NCBI GenBank assembly: GCA_947500555.1
Contig: CANMSE010000002.1
Span: forward strand, 496,001-560,000
Length of the DNA: 64,000 nucleotides
Direction: 5' to 3'
Source of the DNA: an uncultured Fulvivirga sp.
Lineage (GTDB): Bacteria; Bacteroidota; Bacteroidia; Cytophagales; Cyclobacteriaceae
The notes under the pieces: model-generated
What the model was told of the DNA's origin: nothing
The model's input: only the letters and a program-made list of their open reading frames with translations
The model's database searches: none
Position numbers and translations under genes: made by a program
Part shown: positions 18,216 to 26,688 of the stretch, one piece after another
How the letters are laid out: each line of letters begins with the position of its first letter
Position numbering within the stretch: the stretch's first letter is position 1

Positions 18216-18994
18216 TTGTTATCCAATTGAATTTTTCTTTCTAATACTAGTACTAGGTCTGAAATAGATTTAAACTTTAACTGATTGGTTTTGATATACT
18301 CATTTAGTTGAGATTTATATTGTGGATAAATGGTATTAACGAAATTTTTATCTGTTAGACTATATCTTTTTACTTCCATCTCAGATCTAGAATCCATCTC
18401 CTTTCTCAAGGCATACTTTTCTCCCTGTTCAATCATAAGCTCTGCTTTTTTTGGAGCCTGCATTCCATAATCATATCCAATCAGTTTATTAACTTTCCCT
18501 ATCAATACCGGAAATATTTTACCTTCGGAGCCTATATAAATCCTTCTAGTTACTTTTTCAATCTTAGCATTTATTTGCCCATAAGTCAGACCAGTAGCTG
18601 GTGCCACATTACGATTCTCCTTATATGAAAATACATTTCTGGATAATATCAAATTTTCAGTATTTTGATATTCTATTTTAAAGAAAGCGAATCTAGAATA
18701 CCCATTCTCATGTGAATCAAATGGAAGAGAAACATATGTTGTGGTATCATTATCAATCAACTCAAAGTATGCAATGCGGTTAGCACTATACACCTTTTCT
18801 TCATCTTGACTTTTTACTTTTAAAGTTTCAGTAACAAAATTATAGTTAATTTTTCCTTCCCTAACTCTGCCATCATCCATCTGAACCATTCCATTTTTCC
18901 AAACTAAACTCTCCTTTGCATAATTTTTAAATTGACCGATCACCAACGTACTGCCAAAAACTATAAAAAGGGTGAAAAAAGACTTAATAATCAT
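18212..18994 (-). CDS. Secreted hypothetical protein upstream of dxr
   Basis: A 260-residue protein with an N-terminal signal peptide (about 1-20, ending 'VIGQ'). It then shows 'GMVQMDDGRVREGKINYNF', a pattern of paired beta-strands seen in many periplasmic Bacteroidota proteins. The C-terminal part is helical and rich in Lys. No catalytic motif is visible and I do not recognise the family. It is the first gene of the operon with dxr and rseP, overlapping dxr by 4 nt. The 211-nt region upstream is shared with the divergent htrA gene. Confidence 0.75.
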   Translation of the reverse strand: MIIKSFFTLFIVFGSTLVIGQFKNYAKESLVWKNGMVQMDDGRVREGKINYNFVTETLKVKSQDEEKVYSANRIAYFELIDNDTTTYVSLPFDSHENGYSRFAFFKIEYQNTENLILSRNVFSYKENRNVAPATGLTYGQINAKIEKVTRRIYIGSEGKIFPVLIGKVNKLIGYDYGMQAPKKAELMIEQGEKYALRKEMDSRSEMEVKRYSLTDKNFVNTIYPQYKSQLNEYIKTNQLKFKSISDLVLVLERKIQLDNK

Positions 18995-19048
18995 GAATAA
19001 AATTTACTGATGTAGTTGCTTGAATGAACTAGCTGGGTATTCAACGTT

Positions 19049-19062
19049 TTTGCAGCTGCAAA
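19049..19062. promoter_or_regulatory. 14-bp perfect palindrome in the htrA divergent region
   Basis: TTTGCAGCTGCAAA is an uninterrupted palindrome 55 nt from the start of the dxr-operon leader gene and 144 nt from htrA. It has no terminator features. A binding site for a dimeric regulator is inferred. Confidence 0.3.
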
Positions 19063-19143
19063 TTTAGTTCTTTTTAAAAGGGTAACAAATCAAAGTATCT
19101 GACATTTGACAAACTTTCAGTTACAATCTCGCAACACCTTACA

Positions 19144-19177
19144 TTTTGTCACGTTTTAGAAATCAGTACAATTTTTG
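19144..19177 (+). promoter_or_regulatory. Putative Bacteroidota-type promoter of htrA
   Basis: A TTTTG at 19144-19148 and a TACAATTTTTG at 19167-19177 are spaced by 18 nt. This resembles the Bacteroidota primary sigma pattern TTTG-N19-21-TAnnTTTG, though the second element has extra bases between TA and TTTG. It would give a leader of about 20 nt. Confidence 0.3.
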
Positions 19178-19205
19178 ATAAAAGCAGGTCAAACAATAAC
19201 TCATT

Positions 19206-20678
19206 ATGCGCAAGACGGTACAAGTAATACTAATTTCATTTTTAGCAGGTTTAGGCGGAGCATATACTTTTCATGAATTAAATAAGTCAATAACGCCTGA
19301 GGTTGATCAAAAAAATGAGCCTGCCTCAGTAAATTTTGCTTCGAATGACGAGCCTTCTTCATACTCCAGTAATAACTCCAACCCTGTTAGGGTTGCTTCA
19401 ATGGATGAGGATTTTGTTGCAGCTTCTGAATCAAGTACGCAAAGTGTCGTTTATATCAAAAACATTTCCGAACGCTCTTACAGAAGAAGCTACTTAGATT
19501 ATTTCTTTGATCGGGAGCCTGGTAAAGTAGAACAGGTGAGTAGCGGTTCAGGTGTTATTTTTACTAATGATGGTTATATAGTTTCTAACAACCATGTTGT
19601 TCAGGATGCGGATAGATTGGAAGTGGTTTACAACAAAAAAGTATATGATGCCAAATTGGTAGGAACAGACCCCTCTACGGATTTAGCTGTATTAAAAGTT
19701 GAAGGGGTCAATTTGCCCAAAATCAGACTTGGTAGCTCCAGATCAGTACAAGTTGGTGAGTGGGTTATTGCAGTAGGCAATCCATTTAATCTTACTTCAA
19801 CAGTAACGGCTGGTATTGTAAGTGCAAAAGGGCGTGAGATCAATATATTAGAAAGTAAGTTTCCTATTGAATCGTTCATTCAAACGGATGCCGCTATTAA
19901 CCCTGGGAACAGCGGTGGAGCGCTCGTCAATAAAGCTGGTGAGCTTGTTGGTATCAATACTGCAATTTTGTCCAGAACAGGGTCATATGCCGGATATGGT
20001 TTTGCTGTACCAGTAGACATTGTAAAAAAGATAGTTACTGACATCATTGATTATGGCGAAGTACAAAAAGCATTCTTCGGTGGTGAAGTGGCTGATTTCA
20101 ATGCTACTATTGCCGATAGATTAGACATTGCCATTGACCAAAACAACATAGAAGGTGTTCTTCTCTCTTTTGTACAGAAAGATGGCTCCTCCGATAAGGC
20201 TGGTTTAGAGGAAGGTGATATTATTTTAAAGTTCGATGATCGTGCTGTAAATACTCGTAGTGAGTTTGAGGAAGAGCTAAGTTATCACTCTCCTGGTGAT
20301 AAAGTAACCTTGACCTACAAGCGTAAAAATCAGGTAAAAACCGCTTCACTTACCTTAACCAATCGTGAAGGAACAACTAGCATTCTTAAACGAGAAATTT
20401 ATACCTCTGAATCATTAGGAGCCAATTTTGAAGTACTTCCAAAAGTAGAACGTGACCTTTTAGGAATTGAATACGGAGTGAAAGTTTTCAATATCCAAAA
20501 TGGACTTATCCAGCGAATAGGTATTAGAGAAGACTTTGTAATCACTGATATCAATCGTAATGCAATAAAAGACCCTGAAAGGCTCGTTTCCATTCTTGAG
20601 AAGATAAGGGGTCGAGTAATTATAGAAGGTGTTAACAGTAAGGGACGAGAAGGCTATTACTCGTTCTATCTACGATAA
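19206..20678 (+). CDS. HtrA/DegQ-type periplasmic serine protease
   Basis: A 490-residue envelope quality-control protease. The first 25 residues form an uncleaved or cleavable signal segment. A low-complexity Ser/Asn linker follows (about 45-65). The trypsin-like domain has the full triad: His130 in 'SNNHVVQD', Asp159 in 'STDLAVLK' and Ser236 in 'NPGNSGGA'. One clear PDZ domain covers about 300-390 ('SDKAGLEEGDIILKF'), and a second, divergent PDZ-like region is at about 405-490. It degrades or refolds misfolded periplasmic proteins. Monocistronic, divergent from the dxr operon. Confidence 0.95.
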   Translation: MRKTVQVILISFLAGLGGAYTFHELNKSITPEVDQKNEPASVNFASNDEPSSYSSNNSNPVRVASMDEDFVAASESSTQSVVYIKNISERSYRRSYLDYFFDREPGKVEQVSSGSGVIFTNDGYIVSNNHVVQDADRLEVVYNKKVYDAKLVGTDPSTDLAVLKVEGVNLPKIRLGSSRSVQVGEWVIAVGNPFNLTSTVTAGIVSAKGREINILESKFPIESFIQTDAAINPGNSGGALVNKAGELVGINTAILSRTGSYAGYGFAVPVDIVKKIVTDIIDYGEVQKAFFGGEVADFNATIADRLDIAIDQNNIEGVLLSFVQKDGSSDKAGLEEGDIILKFDDRAVNTRSEFEEELSYHSPGDKVTLTYKRKNQVKTASLTLTNREGTTSILKREIYTSESLGANFEVLPKVERDLLGIEYGVKVFNIQNGLIQRIGIREDFVITDINRNAIKDPERLVSILEKIRGRVIIEGVNSKGREGYYSFYLR

Positions 20679-20689
20679 GCCTTAATTAC

Positions 20690-20962
20690 CTAACGTTTAG
20701 CAATATGATTGTTTGATATCTGGCGTTGACGAGTACTCTTAAAGTTCAATACTTCTTCAGGACGCAACTTAGAATGTTTGGTCTTTCTACCTGTAACACG
20801 TTTGCGCCACATATTAAAACTTGACCGTTTCATATGTTTTCGCATAATAGATATAACCTCTTGTTCCGATAAGCCAAATTGAAATTTAATAGCTTCGAAA
20901 GGGGTTCTATCTTCCCAAGCCATTTCAATAACTCTATCTATATTATCTTCATTTAACTCCAT
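20690..20962 (-). CDS. DUF2805/TIGR03643 family small protein
   Basis: About 90 residues, basic in its second half. The N-terminal part 'IDRVIEMAWEDRTPFEAIKFQFGLSE' followed by 'VISIMRKHMKRSSFNMWRKRV' matches a widespread small family whose pattern resembles a helix-turn-helix followed by an Arg/Lys-rich arm. A nucleic-acid-binding role is plausible but unproved. I use the ATG at 20960-20962. A TTG two codons earlier is the alternative. It converges on htrA with an 11-nt gap. Confidence 0.85.
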   Translation of the reverse strand: MELNEDNIDRVIEMAWEDRTPFEAIKFQFGLSEQEVISIMRKHMKRSSFNMWRKRVTGRKTKHSKLRPEEVLNFKSTRQRQISNNHIAKR

Positions 20963-21070
20963 ATTCAAACTAACCTCTTACAATTGCCAAATGTTACGAA
21001 CCGTCAATATTCTATGGTTGAGTGAATAACAATTAGTTATATTCGACAGGTAAAACTCCAAGTTCAATAG

Positions 21071-21406
21071 ATGAGCAGACAATTTAAATTCAAAGCCTGG
21101 AATGAAGACACTCAACTTCTTATGCGTCTTAATCAAATAGACTGTGAAAAAGGTGTTTTGGTGAAGAAAGATCATGTGCTCTTACAGTTCACCGGTTTAG
21201 TTGATAAAAGTGGCGTAGAGATCTATGAAGGTGACATTTTGCTCTTCGGTACAGACAAGATGATGATTAAGTGGAATGATCAGGAATTTGGCTGGCAGAT
21301 GATCGGTGAAAAGGGAGCCCAAGGCAAACCATTCAATCAAGCCACTATGGAGTTAGGAACAAAACTTTGCAGCTATTACGAATCGCCAGATTCTTTTAGC
21401 ACTTAG
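21071..21406 (+). CDS. YopX-like domain protein
   Basis: A 111-residue protein with the YopX signature: 'FKFKAWNEDT' at the N-terminus and 'LQFTGLVDKSGVEIYEGDI' in the middle. YopX proteins are mostly encoded by phages and prophages and have no known biochemical activity. Here the gene stands alone among chromosomal genes with no other phage gene in reach, so it is either a domesticated phage gene or a relic. Base composition does not differ noticeably from its neighbours. Confidence 0.8.
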   Translation: MSRQFKFKAWNEDTQLLMRLNQIDCEKGVLVKKDHVLLQFTGLVDKSGVEIYEGDILLFGTDKMMIKWNDQEFGWQMIGEKGAQGKPFNQATMELGTKLCSYYESPDSFST

Positions 21407-21469
21407 GCGGTTACCTTTTCTGTTTAAACCTTTTTAATAGGCAATAGTCTAAACAGAAAACATTTTGTC

Positions 21470-21712
21470 ATGAACGTTTCAGTAAGTCTTGATGATTTAA
21501 GTATTACTCCCACGGAGGTTCAAATTGCCAACGTACTTTGTGAGTCTATTAAAGAGGATGTAGATAAGTTACATTGTCCAACATGTGGCTCTGAGAGTCA
21601 GGTAATATTACATGTTGATAAATCGAAAGTGTCTGTATTAAGAACAGAAATTAAAGCTTGCTGTGCAGACTTCAATCATAAAATAGAAGAAGTGCTAAGT
21701 GTTCCTGCTTAG
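21470..21712 (+). CDS. Small hypothetical protein with Cys pairs
   Basis: An 80-residue protein with 'LHCPTCGSES' (a CxxC knuckle) and a second 'ACCADF', suggesting a bound zinc ion. Hydrophobic residues alternate in 'SQVILHVDKSKVSVLRTEI', a likely beta-strand pair. I do not recognise the family. It overlaps the convergent acyl carrier protein gene by 4 nt. The 64-nt gap from the YopX gene allows co-transcription. Confidence 0.65.
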   Translation: MNVSVSLDDLSITPTEVQIANVLCESIKEDVDKLHCPTCGSESQVILHVDKSKVSVLRTEIKACCADFNHKIEEVLSVPA

Positions 21713-21945
21713 CTTTTCATTTTGTTGTCAATGTAAGCCACCGCCTGGTTCATTGTCTGTAGATGCTCGGCATCTTCATCAGGAATACGAATATTAAATG
21801 ATTGTTCGAATTCCATCACCAATTCAGCGTAATCAAGGGAATCAATCCCAAGATCTCTAACAAAGTTAGCATCTGGTGTAACCTCAGTTTCTGCTATACC
21901 AAGTTTGTCTACTAAAATTTTGGTGATTGTATTACTTATGTCCAT
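21709..21945 (-). CDS. Acyl carrier protein
   Basis: A 78-residue, acidic, four-helix acyl carrier protein. The phosphopantetheine attachment site is the Ser in 'LGIDSLDYAELVM'. It differs from the usual fatty-acid AcpP, which typically reads 'GADSLDTVELIM', so it may serve a specialised acyl pathway. No fatty acid synthesis, polyketide or acyltransferase genes are adjacent. It lies 43 nt upstream of the end of the sensor kinase gene on the same strand, but there is no evidence of a functional link. Confidence 0.92.
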   Translation of the reverse strand: MDISNTITKILVDKLGIAETEVTPDANFVRDLGIDSLDYAELVMEFEQSFNIRIPDEDAEHLQTMNQAVAYIDNKMKS

Positions 21946-21988
21946 GGAGTATTGTATCTAAATGCAATCCGTAAATCTATGAAAATTA

Positions 21989-23344
21989 TTAAAACCTTAA
22001 AAAGAACTCTGTTCCCTCATCCGCCTTAGACTTTACGCTTAATGTTCCCTGATGTTTGCGCATAATCTGCCTCGACAAACTGAGTCCAATTCCTGAGCCA
22101 TCTTTCTTCGTGGTGAAAAAAGGGATAAATATTTTTTCCATCGCCTCGGCATCTATTCCGGTACCGTTATCCTTAACGGAAATGACTGGTCGACCTTTTT
22201 GTAAAAAAGCATTGATCTCTACAATCTTACTGGTCTGATCATCAAATGCTTGAGTAGCGTTTTTAATCAGATTTATGATTACCTGTTCAATCATTGTACT
22301 ATCAGCCATAATAGACATATCCTCAGGCATTATCTTTAACACAGTCTGAACTCCACCAGCTTTAATTTCTTTATTCAACAGCGTAAGCAATTCTTCCAAC
22401 AAATCCTTCACTCCTATTTTCACCAGTTTAGGAGTGGGAATGTGTGTAAGATTTCTAAAATCCTGAACAAAACGAATGAGCCCCTCACTTCTCTTTTTAA
22501 TAGTATGAACTGCCAAATGCAAGTCCGCAACTTCTTCATTACTTATGGCATTCACCTGCTGATCATTCGATAATTGCTCATTGAGTTCAAGCTCCACTGT
22601 ATTTGCTAAAGAGCTTATAGGTGTCACCGAGTTCATGATTTCATGAGTAAGCACGCGCACCAGGTTTTGCCATGCTTCCATTTCCTTCTCTTCTAATTCA
22701 TTCTGAATATTTTGTAGAGAAATTAACTTATATATTTCTCCCCTGAGTGTAAGCTCTATGGCATAGATAGCCAATTGAACCACTTCCCCATTAGTTTCTA
22801 ATCTCAAAAGATCCCTACCCCCTGTGCGAAGTCTCAATAAAATATCGACAAGGTTTTCGCTTCTAGACTTCAGTTCATTTACATTATTCAGATTATTGAC
22901 TTTAAGGAGCTTTTTTGCTGAAGTGTTGATCATCTGAATATTCCCTGAAGAATCAAAGGTTATAAGTCCAATACCAATATGCTGAACTATATTTTTCAAG
23001 TATTGATAATCATCTTCTTTTTCATGACGCTCATTACTGAATTTTTTAATCATTCTATTTAGAGCAGTATACAAATGATTCAATTTCTCATTGGAAGTAT
23101 CTGTGGAAAATCTGGTTTTAACATTTGCCTTATCAATAGCCTCCAGAAAGGTCATGATATCATCACTTTTGTCTTTTTGTACATACTTGATCAATGAAAT
23201 CGTTTGAAGGCCCAACAGAATAAAGAGAATTAATTCTGTGACGATGAACCCATCGTTAAAAACAAGATAGGACAAAAGAAAAATGGTAAGGACCAAAGCT
23301 CCTACTCTTACTAAAACAGCAGTTTTTACATTACTAAAGTCCAT
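21989..23344 (-). CDS. NtrY/NtrB-like sensor histidine kinase
   Basis: A membrane-bound kinase of about 451 residues. Two hydrophobic segments at about 8-28 and 33-52 are followed by a helical linker and a PAS domain ('LKNIVQHIGIGLITFDSSGNIQMIN', about 115-210). The H-box has the phosphorylated His in 'RVLTHEIMNSVTP'. The ATPase domain shows the N-box 'NLIKNATQAF', 'VKDNGTGID' and 'GSGIGLSLSRQIM'. I start it at the ATG at 23342-23344. A farther start at 23374 lies deeper in the regulator gene. It overlaps its partner response regulator by 11 nt. Confidence 0.93.
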   Translation of the reverse strand: MDFSNVKTAVLVRVGALVLTIFLLSYLVFNDGFIVTELILFILLGLQTISLIKYVQKDKSDDIMTFLEAIDKANVKTRFSTDTSNEKLNHLYTALNRMIKKFSNERHEKEDDYQYLKNIVQHIGIGLITFDSSGNIQMINTSAKKLLKVNNLNNVNELKSRSENLVDILLRLRTGGRDLLRLETNGEVVQLAIYAIELTLRGEIYKLISLQNIQNELEEKEMEAWQNLVRVLTHEIMNSVTPISSLANTVELELNEQLSNDQQVNAISNEEVADLHLAVHTIKKRSEGLIRFVQDFRNLTHIPTPKLVKIGVKDLLEELLTLLNKEIKAGGVQTVLKIMPEDMSIMADSTMIEQVIINLIKNATQAFDDQTSKIVEINAFLQKGRPVISVKDNGTGIDAEAMEKIFIPFFTTKKDGSGIGLSLSRQIMRKHQGTLSVKSKADEGTEFFLRF

Positions 23345-24710
23345 GTTTCTCCAGCCTGCGGTATAGAGAAGCACGTGTCAGGCCCAACTCATCAGCTGCC
23401 TTTGATATATTACCGGCATGAATGCTAATTGCTTTTTTGATAGTATTCTTTTCTACTTCATCAAGATTAAGATTATCTGAGACCAGCCCTCCTTCTACTG
23501 TTCTCTCTCCTTTCAAAAAGAAAAAATCGGGACTATCAAGAACATTGTTTTCACTCATAATCACAGCGCGTTCAATAGCATGCTGTAATTCGCGAATATT
23601 ACCAGGCCAATCATATTTTTGCAACGAACTCAGGGCTTCTTTTGAAATTTTAGAAGCAGGCTTTCTATATTTTTTAGCATAATTGGCTAAAAAATGAGAT
23701 GCTAATAGAGGAATATCCTCTAATCGTTCTCTTAGTGCAGGCAGGCGTATTTCAACGGTATTGATTCTATACAAAAGGTCCTGACGGAAAGAATTATCCT
23801 CAATCATGTTATGCAGGTCCATATTTGTAGCACATACTAGGCGTATATCTGTATCAACTGACTCATTCGACCCTATTCTTGTGACCTGTCTATTTTGTAG
23901 GACCGTGAGTAATTTAGATTGTAAAGAGCTATTTAAGTTTCCTATCTCGTCCAAAAATAGTGTGCCGCCATTGGCCAATTCAAATCTTCCTGCCCTATCT
24001 TCTCTGGCATCTGTAAAGGAACCCTTTGTATGACCGAACAGCTCACTTTCAAACAAACTTTCGGTGATAGCACCCATATCAACACTTACAAATGTATTGT
24101 CTTTCCTTAAAGAGCGCTGATGAATAGCTCTTGCTACCAGTTCCTTACCAGTTCCATTTTCACCCAATATCAGTACATTGGCATCTGTCGCAGCGACTTT
24201 ATCTATTAAACTAAAAACCTCCTTAATCGAAGAACTTTGGCCAACAATATCCTTAAATGGTTGGTTGATTTCAGCTTCTAGTTGCTCTTTGGCTTTTTTT
24301 AATTTGTCTACTTCGCGGTAAGATTCTTTGAGTTTTATAGCCGTAGAAATGGTTGCTAGCAATTTCTCGTTTTGCCATGGCTTTAAAACAAAATCTATGG
24401 CCCCTTCTTTCAAAGCGCGTACCGCCATCTCTACATCTCCAAATGCCGTAATCAAAATAACTACTGCTGACGGATCCTTTTCCAGTATTTGATGAAGCCA
24501 ATAAAATCCTTCTTTTCCACTAGTAATGTCTTTGCTGAAATTCATATCCAGCAAAATGACGTCATAAGTATCATTATTAAGTAAGAATGGAATTTTCTTA
24601 GGATTCTTTTCTATAATGACTTGGTGGGAATGTTTTTTTAATAAAAGTTTGGCCGCTAAGAGTACATCCTCATCATCGTCAATCATTAATATTTTTCCAG
24701 AGTTCTCCAA
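23334..24710 (-). CDS. NtrC-family sigma-54-dependent response regulator
   Basis: A 458-residue enhancer-binding protein. The receiver domain (about 5-120) has the acidic pocket 'IDDDED' and the phosphorylated Asp in 'ILLDMNF'. The AAA+ domain (about 150-385) has Walker A 'GENGTGKE', and the sigma-54 contact loop reads GSFTDA where the consensus is GAFTGA. The C-terminal Fis-type helix-turn-helix is 'NISKAADELGLTRASLYRRL'. It is first in the operon with its kinase. A TTGGCA-containing element and a 16-bp palindrome lie in the 191-nt upstream region, which may serve autoregulation or control of the divergent gene. Confidence 0.95.
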   Translation of the reverse strand: MENSGKILMIDDDEDVLLAAKLLLKKHSHQVIIEKNPKKIPFLLNNDTYDVILLDMNFSKDITSGKEGFYWLHQILEKDPSAVVILITAFGDVEMAVRALKEGAIDFVLKPWQNEKLLATISTAIKLKESYREVDKLKKAKEQLEAEINQPFKDIVGQSSSIKEVFSLIDKVAATDANVLILGENGTGKELVARAIHQRSLRKDNTFVSVDMGAITESLFESELFGHTKGSFTDAREDRAGRFELANGGTLFLDEIGNLNSSLQSKLLTVLQNRQVTRIGSNESVDTDIRLVCATNMDLHNMIEDNSFRQDLLYRINTVEIRLPALRERLEDIPLLASHFLANYAKKYRKPASKISKEALSSLQKYDWPGNIRELQHAIERAVIMSENNVLDSPDFFFLKGERTVEGGLVSDNLNLDEVEKNTIKKAISIHAGNISKAADELGLTRASLYRRLEKHGL

Positions 24711-24742
24711 TGATATTTTAGTTTAGGTTCAGGCTTCTATAC

Positions 24743-24757
24743 GAAATATGATGCCAA
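24743..24757 (-). promoter_or_regulatory. TTGGCA element upstream of the NtrC-like gene, shared with lon
   Basis: Reverse-strand TTGGCATCATATTTC lies 33 nt upstream of the regulator start. The same 15-mer with one change occurs upstream of lon (12532-12546). The first half fits a sigma-54 -24 box, but the -12 position reads TTCG, so it may instead be a protein-binding site. Confidence 0.25.
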
Positions 24758-24817
24758 CAGCCTGTTTACTAATTCAATGCGTTTAACATTTTATTAATGT
24801 TCTTTAATGTACAAAAT

Positions 24818-24833
24818 TGTTCGAAAACGAACA
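24818..24833. promoter_or_regulatory. 16-bp palindromic operator candidate
   Basis: TGTTCG-AAAA-CGAACA is a perfect 6-bp inverted repeat with a 4-nt spacer, located between the divergent NtrC-like gene (108 nt away) and the secreted-protein gene at 24902 (69 nt away). Its form suits a dimeric regulator such as the adjacent Fis-type response regulator. No T-run follows. Confidence 0.4.
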
Positions 24834-24901
24834 CTATTTAAGAATTGAATTATGGACTCCCGAAGAGATTTAGTAGCTTTATTTCAATTAATAAAACAAC
24901 T

Positions 24902-25570
24902 ATGAAAAAATTAAAACTATTTGTCTGGCTTTTAATCATTCCTATTGTTGGCAACGCACAGTGTAATCCTTTTTTTAATCTAAAAAATGAACGTAAATGG
25001 GAAATTACTAATTACAATGCAAGCAAAAAGTTAGTGTCACGGCAGGTCAATACTGTGAAGTCCTTAGAAGAAAAGGGTGATGGATGGACGGCAACAATAA
25101 ACATGCAGAGTTTCAATAAAAAGGACAAGCTTGATCTGGAAAAAGACCTGGAGATGACTTGTGAAGATGGCGTTATAAAACTGGATATGTCAAGGTTCTT
25201 TCCTGAAGAAATGATGGCTGGTTTCAAAGATATGAACCTCAATTTCGAAACTGAGAATTTAGAAATGCCATCAGAATTAGAGGTGGGCACCACACTCAAC
25301 GATGCTTCCATAACTGTTACAGGTGATATTCCATTTAGTATGGAAACTAATATTACTGATAGAGAGGTGGTAGCTCAAGAAAGTATCACTACACCTGCTG
25401 GTACCTTTGATTGTTATAAAATAACCTACAACATAGAGGTAAAAACCATGATGACCATGGAAATGAAAGCTGTTGAATGGGTGGCAAAAGATGTTGGAAT
25501 GGTTAAATCTGAAAGCTTTGGTAGAAATGGTGAATTATCTGGAACAAGTCTTTTGACTTCGTTTGAATAG
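24902..25570 (+). CDS. Secreted protein, DUF3108/TapB-like
   Basis: A 222-residue exported protein with a signal peptide (about 1-19, ending 'GNAQ'). It has alternating beta-strands and the segment 'TTPAGTFDCYKITYNIE', typical of DUF3108/TapB-like periplasmic proteins whose activity is unknown. The start at 24902 puts the signal peptide at the N-terminus, while an upstream in-frame ATG at 24845 would add 19 residues ahead of it. A second, broken copy of its last residues occurs at 26714-26755. It is divergent from the NtrC-like regulator, with a palindrome between. Confidence 0.8.
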   Translation: MKKLKLFVWLLIIPIVGNAQCNPFFNLKNERKWEITNYNASKKLVSRQVNTVKSLEEKGDGWTATINMQSFNKKDKLDLEKDLEMTCEDGVIKLDMSRFFPEEMMAGFKDMNLNFETENLEMPSELEVGTTLNDASITVTGDIPFSMETNITDREVVAQESITTPAGTFDCYKITYNIEVKTMMTMEMKAVEWVAKDVGMVKSESFGRNGELSGTSLLTSFE

Positions 25571-25646
25571 TTAACACACGTTTCTTGAGTCTATCTTTGA
25601 AATGACTTTTATTCTCTGCTCATTTACGGCTTAAAATAAATAAATT

Positions 25647-26174
25647 ATGAAAAAAATTACCCTGTTAACACTTGCCCTAATTATTACAACCCTCGGATTC
25701 TCTCAATACAAGGAATTGAAGGAATTGCCGTCAAATTTCTTATCAGAACCTGTTATGCTTACCACAAGTCTTGACGATGAGACGTTTGAATTTGCCTCTG
25801 AAAAGATTAAAGGAGATTTAAAGCTTCTCGGTATCAATGTTGTGACTATCTATAATATGAGTAAAAACCTTACAAAAGCTGCAAAGCAGAGGAAAGAGAT
25901 GGAGGCAATTATGAAGGATTACAAAGTCAAAAATGTCATAGGGGTAAATTTTTTAACTTTTACGTTCGTAAGGAAAAGATCAGCACGGGCAAGCGATGTG
26001 ACATATGTCTGGGGTGAGTTAGTTCAAAAGGAGAAGGCTTATATAACTGTAACAAATTCTACTACGATGAATTCCAAAGCAAAGCCTGAGATTTATATGA
26101 TTAAGAAAAATGATTATCCTAAGGCACTTAAGGTTTTAGAAAAACAAATACAGAGTCAGTTTAACTCCAAGTAA
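25647..26174 (+). CDS. Secreted hypothetical protein
   Basis: A 175-residue protein with a signal peptide (about 1-19, 'LGFSQ'). The mature part is a mixed alpha/beta sequence with 'INVVTIYNMSKNLTKAAKQRKEMEAIMKDYKVKNVIGV' split by short strands, resembling small lipocalin-free periplasmic proteins but without any recognised domain. The next gene starts 2 nt after its stop and has a similar size and export signal, so the two are probably co-expressed. Function unknown. Confidence 0.75.
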   Translation: MKKITLLTLALIITTLGFSQYKELKELPSNFLSEPVMLTTSLDDETFEFASEKIKGDLKLLGINVVTIYNMSKNLTKAAKQRKEMEAIMKDYKVKNVIGVNFLTFTFVRKRSARASDVTYVWGELVQKEKAYITVTNSTTMNSKAKPEIYMIKKNDYPKALKVLEKQIQSQFNSK

Positions 26175-26176
26175 TA

Positions 26177-26680
26177 ATGAGATTGATACTTCAAGCTGTT
26201 CTTTGTGTGATTGTGTTCACAACATATGGTCAAAAGAAAACCAAATTGCCAAAGGATCTTGACCGAGAAAAAGTAATCTTCCTTCAGTACGAGGAAATAC
26301 CAATTGATGAGAGTTTTCCAAAAATGGCTAAGGGCTATTATTCTAGATTAAATAACATAGTTAGGAAAACCAATCCCAAGTTGGTTCAGTATGCAAAAGA
26401 CTATCCATTTGAGTATACAATTTCTACTCGCGCTGAGTATGATAATCTTATAAAAGATGGGTATAAGTACGTATTGGATTCAGAATATGGTGAAATTATA
26501 AATAATGGCAACTACAAACCAAATCAGGATGTAGAAGTATTGATTGGTGTGTATATTAAAAATTTAGTGACTGGAGAAATATATACTCTTTTTAAGATTA
26601 AAGATCATGATTCCTTCGACCATAAACATATAATGACGAAGCTAATAAAGAGAGTAAAAAAGGAATATAATCTGGATTAG
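26177..26680 (+). CDS. Secreted hypothetical protein, partner of the preceding gene
   Basis: A 167-residue protein with a short signal peptide (about 1-18, ending 'TTYGQ'). The mature sequence starts 'KKTKLPKDLDREKVIFLQYE' and is rich in Tyr and Lys. The C-terminal segment 'SFDHKHIMTKLIKRVKKEY' echoes the C-terminal helix of its neighbour. No domain is recognised. It starts 2 nt after the stop of the 25647 gene. Downstream is a fragment of a duplicated gene and then a terminator. Confidence 0.72.
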   Translation: MRLILQAVLCVIVFTTYGQKKTKLPKDLDREKVIFLQYEEIPIDESFPKMAKGYYSRLNNIVRKTNPKLVQYAKDYPFEYTISTRAEYDNLIKDGYKYVLDSEYGEIINNGNYKPNQDVEVLIGVYIKNLVTGEIYTLFKIKDHDSFDHKHIMTKLIKRVKKEYNLD

Positions 26681-26688
26681 TGACTCTT

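Noticed and set aside
19106..19127. TTGACA and TACAAT resembling an E. coli sigma-70 promoter before htrA
   Set aside because: The spacer is only 10 nt, far too short, and Bacteroidota primary promoters use a different pattern.
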